From: Anaplasma centrale str. Israel
Lineage (GTDB): Bacteria > Pseudomonadota > Alphaproteobacteria > Rickettsiales > Anaplasmataceae
Direction: 5' to 3'
NCBI RefSeq assembly: GCF_000024505.1
Contig: NC_013532.1
Span: 372,001-436,000, forward strand
DNA: 64,000 bases
The stretch's first letter is position 1; each line of letters begins with the position of its first letter. Below the pieces are notes generated by a model. It was not told the DNA's origin, ran no database searches, and saw nothing but the letters and a program-made list of their open reading frames with translations. Made by a program: the position numbers and the translations under genes. Below, one piece after another: positions 1 through 8,039 of the stretch.

Positions 1-1
1 G

Positions 2-553
2 GACCTAAAACCCATTGCTAAGCAACTTGTCGCGGAGTTTGGCACTCTTTCAAAGGTGATATACGCAGATGTGGCAAAGCTGAAGAGAGTGAAAGGAGTT
101 GGTGAATCTTCAGTTGCCGCAATATTGTGTGTGCGAGAGGCGGTGATACGCACGCTAAAAGGCGAAATGAAATATGGCGTGGTAGTGAATGAGTGGCAGA
201 AGTTATTGGATTATTTGCGAGTCAAAATAGGAAACTCAAGCGTGGAAAACCTGTGCGTTTTGTACCTCAATAAGAAATATCGTGTAATCGCAGATGAAAT
301 ACAAAATACCGGCACTATAGATGAGACTCCTTTATACGTGCGCGAGGTTGTAAAAAAGTCGCTTTTGCATGATGCCTCATACATCGTAGTGTCGCACAAT
401 CACCCAAGTGGTGATCCCAAGCCATCCAAGGCGGATATACACATTACCAATAGGTTGCAAGAGGCTTGCTGTAGCATGAACATAGTGCTGGTGGACCATG
501 TGATTATTACACCAAAAAGGCACTATAGCTTCAAAACCAACGGCCTGTTATAA
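2..553 (+). CDS. radC: RadC-family JAB/MPN-domain protein (5' end outside window)
   Basis: The reading frame is open from base 2 and the first codons (DLKPIAKQLVAEFG) continue straight into the protein, so the true start lies upstream of the window. The N-terminal part carries a helix-hairpin-helix-like VKGVGESSVAAI segment. The C-terminal half is the RadC JAB domain, with the metal-binding motif VVSHNHPSGDPKPSKADI (HxHP followed about ten residues later by the acidic residue). RadC proteins were once linked to DNA repair, but their biochemical role is unsettled. It ends with TAA and is followed by a 90-bp spacer before lipB on the same strand. Confidence 0.9.
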   Translation, partial: DLKPIAKQLVAEFGTLSKVIYADVAKLKRVKGVGESSVAAILCVREAVIRTLKGEMKYGVVVNEWQKLLDYLRVKIGNSSVENLCVLYLNKKYRVIADEIQNTGTIDETPLYVREVVKKSLLHDASYIVVSHNHPSGDPKPSKADIHITNRLQEACCSMNIVLVDHVIITPKRHYSFKTNGLL

Positions 554-643
554 GCCTACCATTCGGGCGCATTTTCATAATGCCTACGGAGGGTTGACTT
601 ACACCATTTTGTGTTGTAGAGTCGCACCCCTCAACGTGGTGCT

Positions 644-1288
644 GTGAGTTTGCTTGGTTTCCCTGTGGAGTGGCGCGTTTCTGACGGAATGGTCGACTAT
701 AAAGCAGCTTTGGATTTTATGACCTCCAGAGTTGATGGTATTTTGGAGGGCAGAGAATCGGAGATGGTCTGGCTGTTGGAGCACCCTTCAGTATATACTG
801 CTGGTGTCAGTGCGAAGGATGGAGAGTTGCTTTCTGAGAATAAGTTTCAAGTTGTACGCACCACCCGTGGCGGGAAATATTCATACCACGGCCCGGGGCA
901 GCGGGTGGTTTATGTGATGCTACATTTAGGGCGAAGGGACAAGCGTGACGTAAGATTATACGTACGCAACCTTGGGCTGTGGGTAGTTGGCACACTGGCG
1001 GAGTTTGGCATTGATAGCCATTTTGATGACGACAACACGGGTGTATGGGTGCAGTATAGTAGGCAAGCGAAGAAAATAGCCGCTTTTGGAATAGCAATCC
1101 GCCGCTGGGTGACTTACCACGGGCTTTCGGTGAACATCAGCGCAGATCTTGGCTGCTACTCAGGCATAGTTCCCTGCGGCATAGCCGGTTCTCACGTCAC
1201 GTCGCTTCAGGATTTGGGGGTTACCGTGCCCTTTGAAGAGTTCGATGCCGTGCTGCAGCAAAAGTTCGACACTATCTTCTTGCAATAG
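644..1288 (+). CDS. lipB: Octanoyl-(acyl-carrier-protein):protein N-octanoyltransferase LipB
   Basis: LipB moves octanoate from acyl-ACP to the lipoyl domains of 2-oxoacid dehydrogenases, the first step of lipoate synthesis in the cytoplasm. Visible family marks are the LLEHPSVYTAG segment near residue 45, the RGGKYSYHGPGQ block near residue 75, the conserved lysine in KKIAAFGIAI (about residue 143) and the catalytic cysteine in PCGIAGSHVTSL (about residue 177). The 214-residue length is normal. The start is GTG, since no ATG lies near the conserved N-terminus. It precedes glmM by 36 bp on the same strand. Confidence 0.95.
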   Translation: MSLLGFPVEWRVSDGMVDYKAALDFMTSRVDGILEGRESEMVWLLEHPSVYTAGVSAKDGELLSENKFQVVRTTRGGKYSYHGPGQRVVYVMLHLGRRDKRDVRLYVRNLGLWVVGTLAEFGIDSHFDDDNTGVWVQYSRQAKKIAAFGIAIRRWVTYHGLSVNISADLGCYSGIVPCGIAGSHVTSLQDLGVTVPFEEFDAVLQQKFDTIFLQ

Positions 1289-1324
1289 GTTTTATATGTA
1301 CGCACTCAACTATATGGTGTTGTC

Positions 1325-2683
1325 GTGAATATTTTTGGTACAGACGGGGTTAGAGGTAGGGCTAATGTATACCCCATGGACCCAATAACCGTACTTAGGC
1401 TTGGGATGGCCATAGGGCTTGAAGCCAGAAAGGTTGGAACTCAAGTGGTTTTGGGCAAGGATACTAGAATTTCGGGATATATGGTAGAGTCCGCATTGGT
1501 TTCTGGGCTGGTTGCCATGGGCGTCAACGTGGGCCTATTGGGGCCAATGCCCACTGCGGCCATAGCTACGCTTGTCAGAAACCTACGTGCCAGCATGGGC
1601 GTTGTGATTTCCGCTTCACACAACTCGTATTTGGATAATGGAGTGAAGATATTCGACAGCGAGGGGATAAAAATACCCCTGGAGCTGGAAGAAGTGCTCG
1701 AATCTAACGTGCGTGCCGAGCTGAGCAGCGACCTTGCCCAAGTACGTGGTATGGGTAAGGTGTATAGGATAGCTGGTGCGGTTGGGAGATACATAGAGTT
1801 TGTGAAAGGCACATTTCCTAAAAGGCTGAAGCTGTCCGGCATGAAGATAGTGGTAGATTGCGCGAACGGCGCCGCATACCACATAGGTGGCGAAGTATTC
1901 TGGGAATTAGGGGCAGACGTGGTGGTTATTGGAAACAAGCCTGATGGGCTAAACATAAACCACAATTGTGGGTCTTTACATCCTGAGGGTATGGTACAAA
2001 AAGTATTGGAAGAGGGAGCAGATATTGGCATTGCCCTGGACGGAGACGCTGATCGCGTTGTTGTGTGTGATGAAAAGGGCAGACTCGTTGATGGAGATCA
2101 GGTGATAGCGTCAATAATGCGGCACTTGCGCGCGACCAAGTCTATTACCGACGCAGCGGTGACTACTATGTCGAGTAAGTCAATAGATAGCTATGCTAGA
2201 GAGCTGGGCGTAAGGCTGCACAGGTCGGAAGTGGGTGATCGTCACCTTGTGGACACAATGCGACGACACTCGTGTAGCGTTGGAGGAGAGAAGTCTGGAC
2301 ACATTATTTTGTGGGAGCATTCCACAACTAGCGACAGCCTGGTCGCCGCGCTGCAAATTTTGTCAATAATGCTTTTGGAGAATAAAAGCGCGAGTTCAAT
2401 ATTTGGTGATTTTGTTCCAATGCCTAGGGTGCATAGGGATATACCCTATAGTATGGAGTTTGATCACATAGCGCGGCTGATAGGGCCTACTTTGTCAGAT
2501 GTAGAACAAGCGCTGGGGAGAGTAAATGGCAGGGTAATATTTAGAAGGTCTGGAACTGAGCGGCTTATAAGATGTGTGATCGAGGGAGAAGATCCCAAGT
2601 TGGTGGCATTGGTTGCGGACGAGCTTTCCATAAAACTGCGCGAGTTGGGCGTGGAAAACGGTGTTGAGCCAGAAATGCAGTAA
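1325..2683 (+). CDS. glmM: Phosphoglucosamine mutase GlmM
   Basis: GlmM interconverts glucosamine-6-phosphate and glucosamine-1-phosphate, supplying UDP-GlcNAc for peptidoglycan precursors. The N-terminus FGTDGVRG is the family signature. The active phosphoserine is in VVISASHNSYLDNG (Ser near residue 98), and the metal-binding loop DGDADR is near residues 239-244. The C-terminal phosphate-binding loop FRRSGTERLIRC is present, so all four domains appear intact at 452 residues. GTG start at 1325. Its presence agrees with retention of peptidoglycan-precursor genes such as dapB at 56.8 kb. Confidence 0.96.
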   Translation: MNIFGTDGVRGRANVYPMDPITVLRLGMAIGLEARKVGTQVVLGKDTRISGYMVESALVSGLVAMGVNVGLLGPMPTAAIATLVRNLRASMGVVISASHNSYLDNGVKIFDSEGIKIPLELEEVLESNVRAELSSDLAQVRGMGKVYRIAGAVGRYIEFVKGTFPKRLKLSGMKIVVDCANGAAYHIGGEVFWELGADVVVIGNKPDGLNINHNCGSLHPEGMVQKVLEEGADIGIALDGDADRVVVCDEKGRLVDGDQVIASIMRHLRATKSITDAAVTTMSSKSIDSYARELGVRLHRSEVGDRHLVDTMRRHSCSVGGEKSGHIILWEHSTTSDSLVAALQILSIMLLENKSASSIFGDFVPMPRVHRDIPYSMEFDHIARLIGPTLSDVEQALGRVNGRVIFRRSGTERLIRCVIEGEDPKLVALVADELSIKLRELGVENGVEPEMQ

Positions 2684-2815
2684 TGTGTAATATCCAAGCC
2701 GGCGGCCGCAACTCACTCAGGCACTCGGTAGTGCAATACAGTGTTTGTACGCAAGCTGTGTAGCTACTCCTTTTTTGAAAATGGTACCGAGAGTGATGCG
2801 ATTGTGATATAGCGG

Positions 2816-4180
2816 TCAGGACGCCAGGTACACAGTTTTTCCGGCGACAACAGTCCGCAGCGCCTTACCTTTTACGGTCCTGCCGTGAAACGGCGAATTC
2901 TTAGACTTGCTAGCAAATTTGGTTGTGTCTACAGTCCACTCATGATCCAAATCAACCAAAACCAAATCCGCCACCAGGCCCTTAGCTATTCTACCTCTTG
3001 GGATTTTTACTATATCCGACGGCTTGTCAGTTAGCTTAGACAAAACCTCCAGCAGGCCCATTTTCCCGCTATGATACAACTCCAAAGAGAGTGGCAACAT
3101 GGTCTCCAAGCCAACTACACCAAATGCACAACTGGAAATCGGTAGCGCTTTGTCCTGGCACGAATGAGGCGCGTGGTCTGTTGCAATACAGTCTATTGTG
3201 CCATCTACAAGCCCCTCGACCATGCACAGACGATCCTCCTCAGTTCTAAGTGGTGGGTTCATCTTGGCCATGGTCCCGTGCTCTCTGACCGCATCTTCAG
3301 TCAAAGCAAAATGGTGAGGAGTAACTTCGCACGTGACTGGCAGACCCTCATTTTTTGCGGAACGAATCAAATCGATAGCCTTTTTCGTGGACACGTGCAG
3401 CACGTGATACCGCGCGCCAGGGACCTCGCGCAGCAGCTCTATATCGCGACCCACCATGATGCTCTCAGAAAGGTCAGAAATCCCCTTCAGACCGAGTTCC
3501 TGTGAGACCTTCCCCTCGTTAATACACCCACCGTCAGAAAGGTGGCAGTCCTCCGCGTGTTGGGCAACTACAACACCCAGGGTGCTTGCGCATTCGAAGG
3601 CACGTTTCATGGATAGTGCATTCATCACGGGCGACCCGTCGTCTGTAAATCCCAGAGCGCCAGCTTCCTTCAAAGCGGGCATATCGCACAATGATCCACA
3701 CGGTTTTGTTATTGAGCCATAAAACTCTATGTTGACGCAAGAGCTTTCCAATGCCCTCATCTTCAGGTACTTTGCAACCATGACGCTGTCTATGTGCGGG
3801 GATGTATTAGGCTGACACACCACCGTAGTTACCCCACCAGCGGCCGCGGACCTACTTCCTGTATCGATAGTTTCTTTATGCTCGCCACCGGGCTCTCTGA
3901 GATGCACATGGATGTCTACTATTCCTGGCATCAAAACATGCCCGCCACAATCGATTACTTCGTTTGCGCTTGATTGAAAATCTTCAGCTTTGTGCTCACC
4001 AAAGCCAAAATGGGAAATTTCCCTTCCTCGAGTTACAACGTACCCAGGCGCGTCTGTGTTGGACCCGGGGTCAATAACCCGTGCGTTTACATATGCGATG
4101 ACGTAATCCGGGCGCTGGCCGCCACCGAGCAACTCCCAAGATTGATTTGCATACATGTCCGCAACACCCACAACACCCAC
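2816..4180 (-). CDS. pyrC: Dihydroorotase, class I type (PyrC)
   Basis: The enzyme cyclises carbamoyl-aspartate to dihydroorotate in pyrimidine synthesis. The zinc-binding motif DIHVHLREPG lies near residue 88, and the C-terminal active-site block IDCIATDHAPH near residue 320. About 450 residues is normal for the long class of bacterial dihydroorotases. A GTG at 4180 directly follows the coaB stop codon, while an in-frame ATG at 4156 is an equally good start; neither has a clear Shine-Dalgarno site. It is translationally coupled with coaB, and carB of the same pathway lies about 4 kb away. Confidence 0.93.
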   Translation of the reverse strand: MGVVGVADMYANQSWELLGGGQRPDYVIAYVNARVIDPGSNTDAPGYVVTRGREISHFGFGEHKAEDFQSSANEVIDCGGHVLMPGIVDIHVHLREPGGEHKETIDTGSRSAAAGGVTTVVCQPNTSPHIDSVMVAKYLKMRALESSCVNIEFYGSITKPCGSLCDMPALKEAGALGFTDDGSPVMNALSMKRAFECASTLGVVVAQHAEDCHLSDGGCINEGKVSQELGLKGISDLSESIMVGRDIELLREVPGARYHVLHVSTKKAIDLIRSAKNEGLPVTCEVTPHHFALTEDAVREHGTMAKMNPPLRTEEDRLCMVEGLVDGTIDCIATDHAPHSCQDKALPISSCAFGVVGLETMLPLSLELYHSGKMGLLEVLSKLTDKPSDIVKIPRGRIAKGLVADLVLVDLDHEWTVDTTKFASKSKNSPFHGRTVKGKALRTVVAGKTVYLAS

Positions 4181-4831
4181 CTAGCTTATGTGTAATCCGT
4201 TAAAATAGTCAACAATATTTTTCGCAAGCAGATTGGCCACTTCCTGCTTTGTCATGACCGGATAGTGCTGCACAAAATCCCTGGTTACAATGGATATTTT
4301 GTTGCGATCGCTACCCATGGTTTGCTCTTCCTCTGCCACGTATTGGTGGTTTGCAACTACCCAATCGCAGCCCTTGTAGGCCAATTTCTCTTTGGCTGAT
4401 TCTATCAAATTTTCGGACTCTAGACAGAACCCAATCACGAGCTTGGGCCTCTTTTTTGATATGCTGATACACCTTACAATGTCTGGGCTGTGCATCAAGC
4501 TAACAGCATCAACGGAGCGCTTCTTGAGCTTGCTTGGATGTCTGTATGGCACCCAATCTGTAACCGCTGCCGTGCATATTGCAACATCCACGGGCAATAA
4601 GTCTAAGCAGGTTTCCAGCAGCTGTGCGGAAGTTTCAACCCGCAAAACCTCGTACAGGTTGTGATTAGGCGTTATACTGACGGGGCAGGATACCAGCTTA
4701 ACGTCCCAACCCATCAGCCCCATACACTCCGCAATAGCGTATCCCTGCTTTCCGGAGGAGCCGCTGCTTATGTAGCGGACGGGATCTATATACTCTCTGG
4801 TAGACCCCGCTGTAATGAGCACACTGCGCAC
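4181..4831 (-). CDS. coaB: Phosphopantothenate--cysteine ligase (CoaB domain only)
   Basis: The protein matches the C-terminal (CoaB) half of the usual bifunctional Dfp/CoaBC protein: it opens with the nucleotide-binding motif VLITAGSTREYIDPVRYISS and carries the VDVAICTAAVTDWVP and KLVIGFCLESENL blocks. It condenses 4'-phosphopantothenate with cysteine on the way to coenzyme A. At 216 residues it lacks the flavin-dependent decarboxylase (CoaC) half, which must be encoded elsewhere or supplied by another protein. GTG start at 4831. Its stop codon touches the GTG of pyrC, so the two are probably cotranscribed. Confidence 0.88.
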   Translation of the reverse strand: MRSVLITAGSTREYIDPVRYISSGSSGKQGYAIAECMGLMGWDVKLVSCPVSITPNHNLYEVLRVETSAQLLETCLDLLPVDVAICTAAVTDWVPYRHPSKLKKRSVDAVSLMHSPDIVRCISISKKRPKLVIGFCLESENLIESAKEKLAYKGCDWVVANHQYVAEEEQTMGSDRNKISIVTRDFVQHYPVMTKQEVANLLAKNIVDYFNGLHIS

Positions 4832-4963
4832 TGGCCACCTATTCCGACTAAACGTGTGGGAATAGTAACGTTACTGACCAAGTCTTGCAAAACATATGTA
4901 GATTTTAGTGAATTTACCTGGCACTCATGTTACAGAGTTGGTTGTAGACGAGGTTTGGAAGTC

Positions 4964-4972
4964 TGTTATAAT
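4964..4972 (+). promoter_or_regulatory. Extended -10 promoter candidate for fumC
   Basis: TGTTATAAT is a full extended -10 element (TG-N-TATAAT) placed 29 bases before the fumC ATG, giving a start of transcription near 4979. A weak -35-like TTGTAG lies at 4942-4947. Inferred from consensus only. Confidence 0.5.
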
Positions 4973-5000
4973 GCGGCGTTGTTAGCTTCAGGAGTCTGTT

Positions 5001-6389
5001 ATGGGGGTGAGGATTGAGTCTGACAGCATGGGTAACATTGAGGTGCCGGCTGAACGCTATTGGGGTGCACAAACACAGCGCTCCATGATGAACTTTGCAA
5101 TTGGAGAGGAAAAAATGCCCCGGCCCTTGATATGGGCGCTGGGTGTGGTGAAGCTGGCGGCTGCCCGGGTAAACGCTAGAAAAGGAAGCATAGAAAAGTC
5201 TGTGGGAGAGGCAATTTGTGCTGCTGCGCAGGAAGTTATAGATGGCAAGATGGATGGGGAATTTCCCCTGGTGGTGTGGCAGACTGGTTCTGGCACCCAA
5301 ACCAACATGAACGCCAACGAAGTAATAGCAAACCGGGCCATAGAGATACTGGGGGGGAAAGTTGGTAGCAAGTCTCCCGTACACCCGAATGACCATGTCA
5401 ACCACTCTCAATCTTCAAATGATGTATTTCCCACTGCCATGCACATTGCTACCGTGGCCGAGGTAGAACGGCGCTTACTGCCCGCGCTGGAGGCACTTCG
5501 CGGCGCGTTGGAGGCGAAAGTTGTGGCATTTTCAGACATAGTAAAAACGGGTCGCACCCACCTCCAGGATGCAGTGCCTCTCACGCTTGGTCAGGAGTTT
5601 TCGGGGTACGAATGCCAAGTGAGAAAGGGAATAGAAAGAGTCAAGTCCTCAATGGTGGATGTTTATCAGCTTGCACAGGGGGGTACGGGTGTTGGTACGG
5701 GTTTGAACACCAAGAAAGGCTTTGCTGAAGAGTTTGCAAAAGAGGTTGCGGGCATCACCGGTATGAAGTTTATAACCGCGGAGAATAAATTCGAGGCGCT
5801 TGCTACGCATGATGCCATGGTACAACTAAGCGGCGCGCTCAATACGCTTGCTGTCAGTTGCATGAAAATAGCGAATGACATCCGGCTGCTTGCATCTGGG
5901 CCCAGGTGCGGAATAGGGGAGATCATCCTTCCCGCGAATGAGCCTGGGTCGTCAATCATGCCGGGTAAGGTAAACCCGACGCAGTGCGAAGCACTCACCA
6001 TGGTTTGCGCGCAGGTTATGGGGAACCACGTTGCAGTTTCTGTAGGGGGGTCCAACGGACACCTTGAGCTGAACGTATTCAAGCCTATGATTGCATATAA
6101 CGTTCTAAACTCTGTCCGATTGTTGGCAGATGCTTGTGAAAGCTTTGCGACGAAATGCGTAAGCGGCATAGAGGCCGATAAAGAACGTATAGCCGTCATG
6201 CTGGGGCAGTCTCTCATGCTGGTTACTGCGCTAAACAGGCATATAGGTTATGACAACGCCGCAAAGATCTCCAAGTTTGCGTTTGAGAATCGTGTGACGC
6301 TTAAGGATGCGGCTGCAAAATTGGGTTTAGTAGATGGGGCGGAGTTTGACGCGATAGTTGATCCCAGGAAGATGGTCTCTCCTGACTGA
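5001..6389 (+). CDS. fumC: Fumarate hydratase, class II
   Basis: FumC hydrates fumarate to malate in the TCA cycle, the central energy route of Anaplasma, which does not use glycolysis for energy. The N-terminus ([21 protein letters not shown]) and the superfamily signature [15 protein letters not shown] near residue 317 are diagnostic, and the [17 protein letters not shown] substrate loop is present near residue 185. At 462 residues it is full length. ATG start at 5001 with a CAGGAG ribosome-binding site 8 bases upstream. The gene appears monocistronic, between the divergent coaB-pyrC pair and a hypothetical gene. Confidence 0.97.
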   Translation: MGVRIESDSMGNIEVPAERYWGAQTQRSMMNFAIGEEKMPRPLIWALGVVKLAAARVNARKGSIEKSVGEAICAAAQEVIDGKMDGEFPLVVWQTGSGTQTNMNANEVIANRAIEILGGKVGSKSPVHPNDHVNHSQSSNDVFPTAMHIATVAEVERRLLPALEALRGALEAKVVAFSDIVKTGRTHLQDAVPLTLGQEFSGYECQVRKGIERVKSSMVDVYQLAQGGTGVGTGLNTKKGFAEEFAKEVAGITGMKFITAENKFEALATHDAMVQLSGALNTLAVSCMKIANDIRLLASGPRCGIGEIILPANEPGSSIMPGKVNPTQCEALTMVCAQVMGNHVAVSVGGSNGHLELNVFKPMIAYNVLNSVRLLADACESFATKCVSGIEADKERIAVMLGQSLMLVTALNRHIGYDNAAKISKFAFENRVTLKDAAAKLGLVDGAEFDAIVDPRKMVSPD

Positions 6390-6399
6390 ATATAGTGGC

Positions 6400-6473
6400 C
6401 TGTTTTATGGTGGTGGGGCGCGCGTGGCTGGCGTCTTAACCCCAACAGGAGAAGCGCGGACCGCTGCGCGCTG
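6400..6473. other. Pair of inverted repeats downstream of fumC
   Basis: CCTGTT at 6400-6405 is complementary to AACAGG at 6445-6450, and AGCGCG at 6453-6458 pairs perfectly with CGCGCT at 6467-6472 across an 8-base loop. This could stop fumC transcription or structure the leader of the next gene, but no T-run follows, so a classical terminator is not supported. Confidence 0.3.
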
Positions 6474-6553
6474 GCTGATACCGCAAGTTTGTAATTGACC
6501 GCACCTTAGCTACGTGTTACCATCGGGGTCCTAGTTGTGTCAGTGGCGTTTTT

Positions 6554-6949
6554 ATGTCTGGTGAAGACGAATATAAGGAAATTATTAGGCAATGCATAGG
6601 GAGCGTTAAGGAGGTCTTCGGCGAGGGCCGCTTCGATGACGTGGTTGCCTCCATAATGAAAATGCAGGAGAAGGTTCTAGCTTCAAGCATGAAAGACGGT
6701 GATCCCGTGGGTCAGATAGCTGCTGACGGTGTTGGTAACGAGCTATATGACCGCATAGCTGATCGTTTGGAAGAGCGCGTGTCTCAGAAGATTTCGGAAG
6801 ATCTCAGGATTATTAAGAAGAGGCTTTTGAGGCTGGAGAGAGTAGTGCTGGGTGGCGGTTCTGTCTCTGGCGATGCTGCGGCGGCGCATCAGGTTTCTGG
6901 CAACCAGCCGTCTCAGCAGAATTCTTCTGCCGCTGCTGAAGGTGGGTGA
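6554..6949 (+). CDS. Hypothetical protein, helical with Ser/Gln/Ala-rich tail
   Basis: I do not recognise a family. The 131-residue product is acidic and helical in its first 95 residues, with heptad-like spacing in RIADRLEERVSQKISEDLRIIKKRLLR split over residues 70-97, which suggests a coiled coil. The last 35 residues are a low-complexity tail of Gly, Ser, Gln and Ala ending NSSAAAEGG. No signal peptide or membrane segment is visible. ATG start at 6554. Its 3' end is the source of a decayed second copy just downstream (7024-7150), so the gene has a history of tandem duplication. Confidence 0.7.
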   Translation: MSGEDEYKEIIRQCIGSVKEVFGEGRFDDVVASIMKMQEKVLASSMKDGDPVGQIAADGVGNELYDRIADRLEERVSQKISEDLRIIKKRLLRLERVVLGGGSVSGDAAAAHQVSGNQPSQQNSSAAAEGG

Positions 6950-7150
6950 TCGTCTCGGTTTTATACTAACTGCTCTGTAGGTCGGTGTTCCGCATGGGCC
7001 GGTGCCTGGGTTGTTGCGTCCTTGGTACTGGGTGGCGACGCTGCTCGTCGGGTTTCTAAGAAAAAGCCAGCCGTCTCAGCGGGGTTCTGCTGCTGAAGGG
7101 GGGTGATCGTCTTGGTTTTGTGCCGACTCTGGTGGGTTCTGTGTAGGTTG
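6844..7150 (+). repeat. Decayed tandem copy of the 3' end of the upstream gene
   Basis: The last part of the 6554-6949 gene and its trailer (from 6844) recur imperfectly from about 7024. Shared stretches include CCAGCCGTCTCAGC, TTCTGCTGCTGAAGG-like sequence, GGTGATCGTCT and GGTTTT in the same order, with a deletion of several tens of bases in the second copy. The second copy has no usable reading frame and looks like a pseudogene fragment. Confidence 0.6.
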
Positions 7151-8039
7151 CATCCGCGGTTCGTTTTTAGTGCTGTACCCCTGGGTGTGAAATCCTTTTA
7201 ATTCTCGGCGTCGTTGTGGCCCGGCGGTGTGTTGGGCTGTATTGTGGCGTGTGCGCTAGGTTCATGCCTGTTTCGCTTTTTGTAGGATGGCCCAGGTCGG
7301 TGGGTGCCGGCTCAGTGCTTGCTTTCCTTGTGTGCATTCGCCCGGGGTACCCCTCTTGGTAGGACTTTCCTATGGTAGAGTCCATGCTGACCGATCCCTT
7401 TGTGTCCGGCCGGGATGCGGGTTTTGCTTATACGTGAAGATGTCTGTGGCACTTACCGGAGGTAATTGATCATCCCATGAGAGTAGGGCGGTAGGGACTA
7501 TTGTGGTTAGGATGCAGTGTGCAGGTTGCAAAAGTCCTGTCATGACGAAAAATGCAACACTCACCGACGGTTGATTGTCTGGTTCATGTTCATCCTACGG
7601 TAGAGAGGATCACGGCATTGGCCGCGAGTTATAAAGGTCTGATCATAGCGAAAAATACAGCGCTCGCCGGCGGTTGATCGTCTGGTGCATGGTTCTCCTC
7701 GTGGAGGTAGGTCGGCTTTGGTTGGGATATTCGTCGTTTGTGTGGGTAGCTAGCGTGCTCCGTTGGCAAAGGCACTTCTTACAGTATTTGTGTACTTTGG
7801 CTAGGCCTTCCTTGTTACGACAAAGAAGCGACTGACTGGCTACCACGGCCTGTGCGTAACTATGCTTATGGAATGCGATCTCGCTACGTATGCGGTTTAG
7901 TGGGTAACTACGATCTGGATGAGCTAGGTACAACGACTGGCCGCTATGGCTAGGTTGGAGAGCGCCGCCAATATTGGCCGATGGTCATCACAGGTGCAAA
8001 TCTCGAGTAGGGTGCTCGGCGACGAATTTTATCTGGAGG
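6950..8039. other. Long spacer without an intact gene
   Basis: About 1.1 kb separates the hypothetical gene at 6.55 kb from the convergent carB. The short open frames here lack ribosome-binding sites and any recognisable protein character. The spacer is built largely of decayed duplicated segments (6844-7150 and 7434-7715), which points to a former small gene family rather than regulatory DNA. Confidence 0.6.
7434..7715 (+). repeat. Three decayed direct repeats spaced about 103 bp apart
   Basis: Segments starting near 7538 and 7639 align over about 70 bases with an offset of 103: both have CGAAAAAT, a CTC(A/G)CCG(A/G)CGGTTGAT block, GTCTGGT and a CATG followed by TTC. A third, weaker copy starts near 7434 (GCACTTACCGGAGGTAATTGAT, then CATG). 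The GGTTGATCGTCT core also resembles the GGGTGATCGTCT that spans the stop codon of the gene ending at 6949, so these may be more remote relics of the same unit. Confidence 0.55.

Noticed and set aside
1441-2031. 196-residue minus-strand frame inside glmM
   Set aside because: Antisense shadow of a confident gene; Ser/Pro/Thr-rich composition typical of such shadows.
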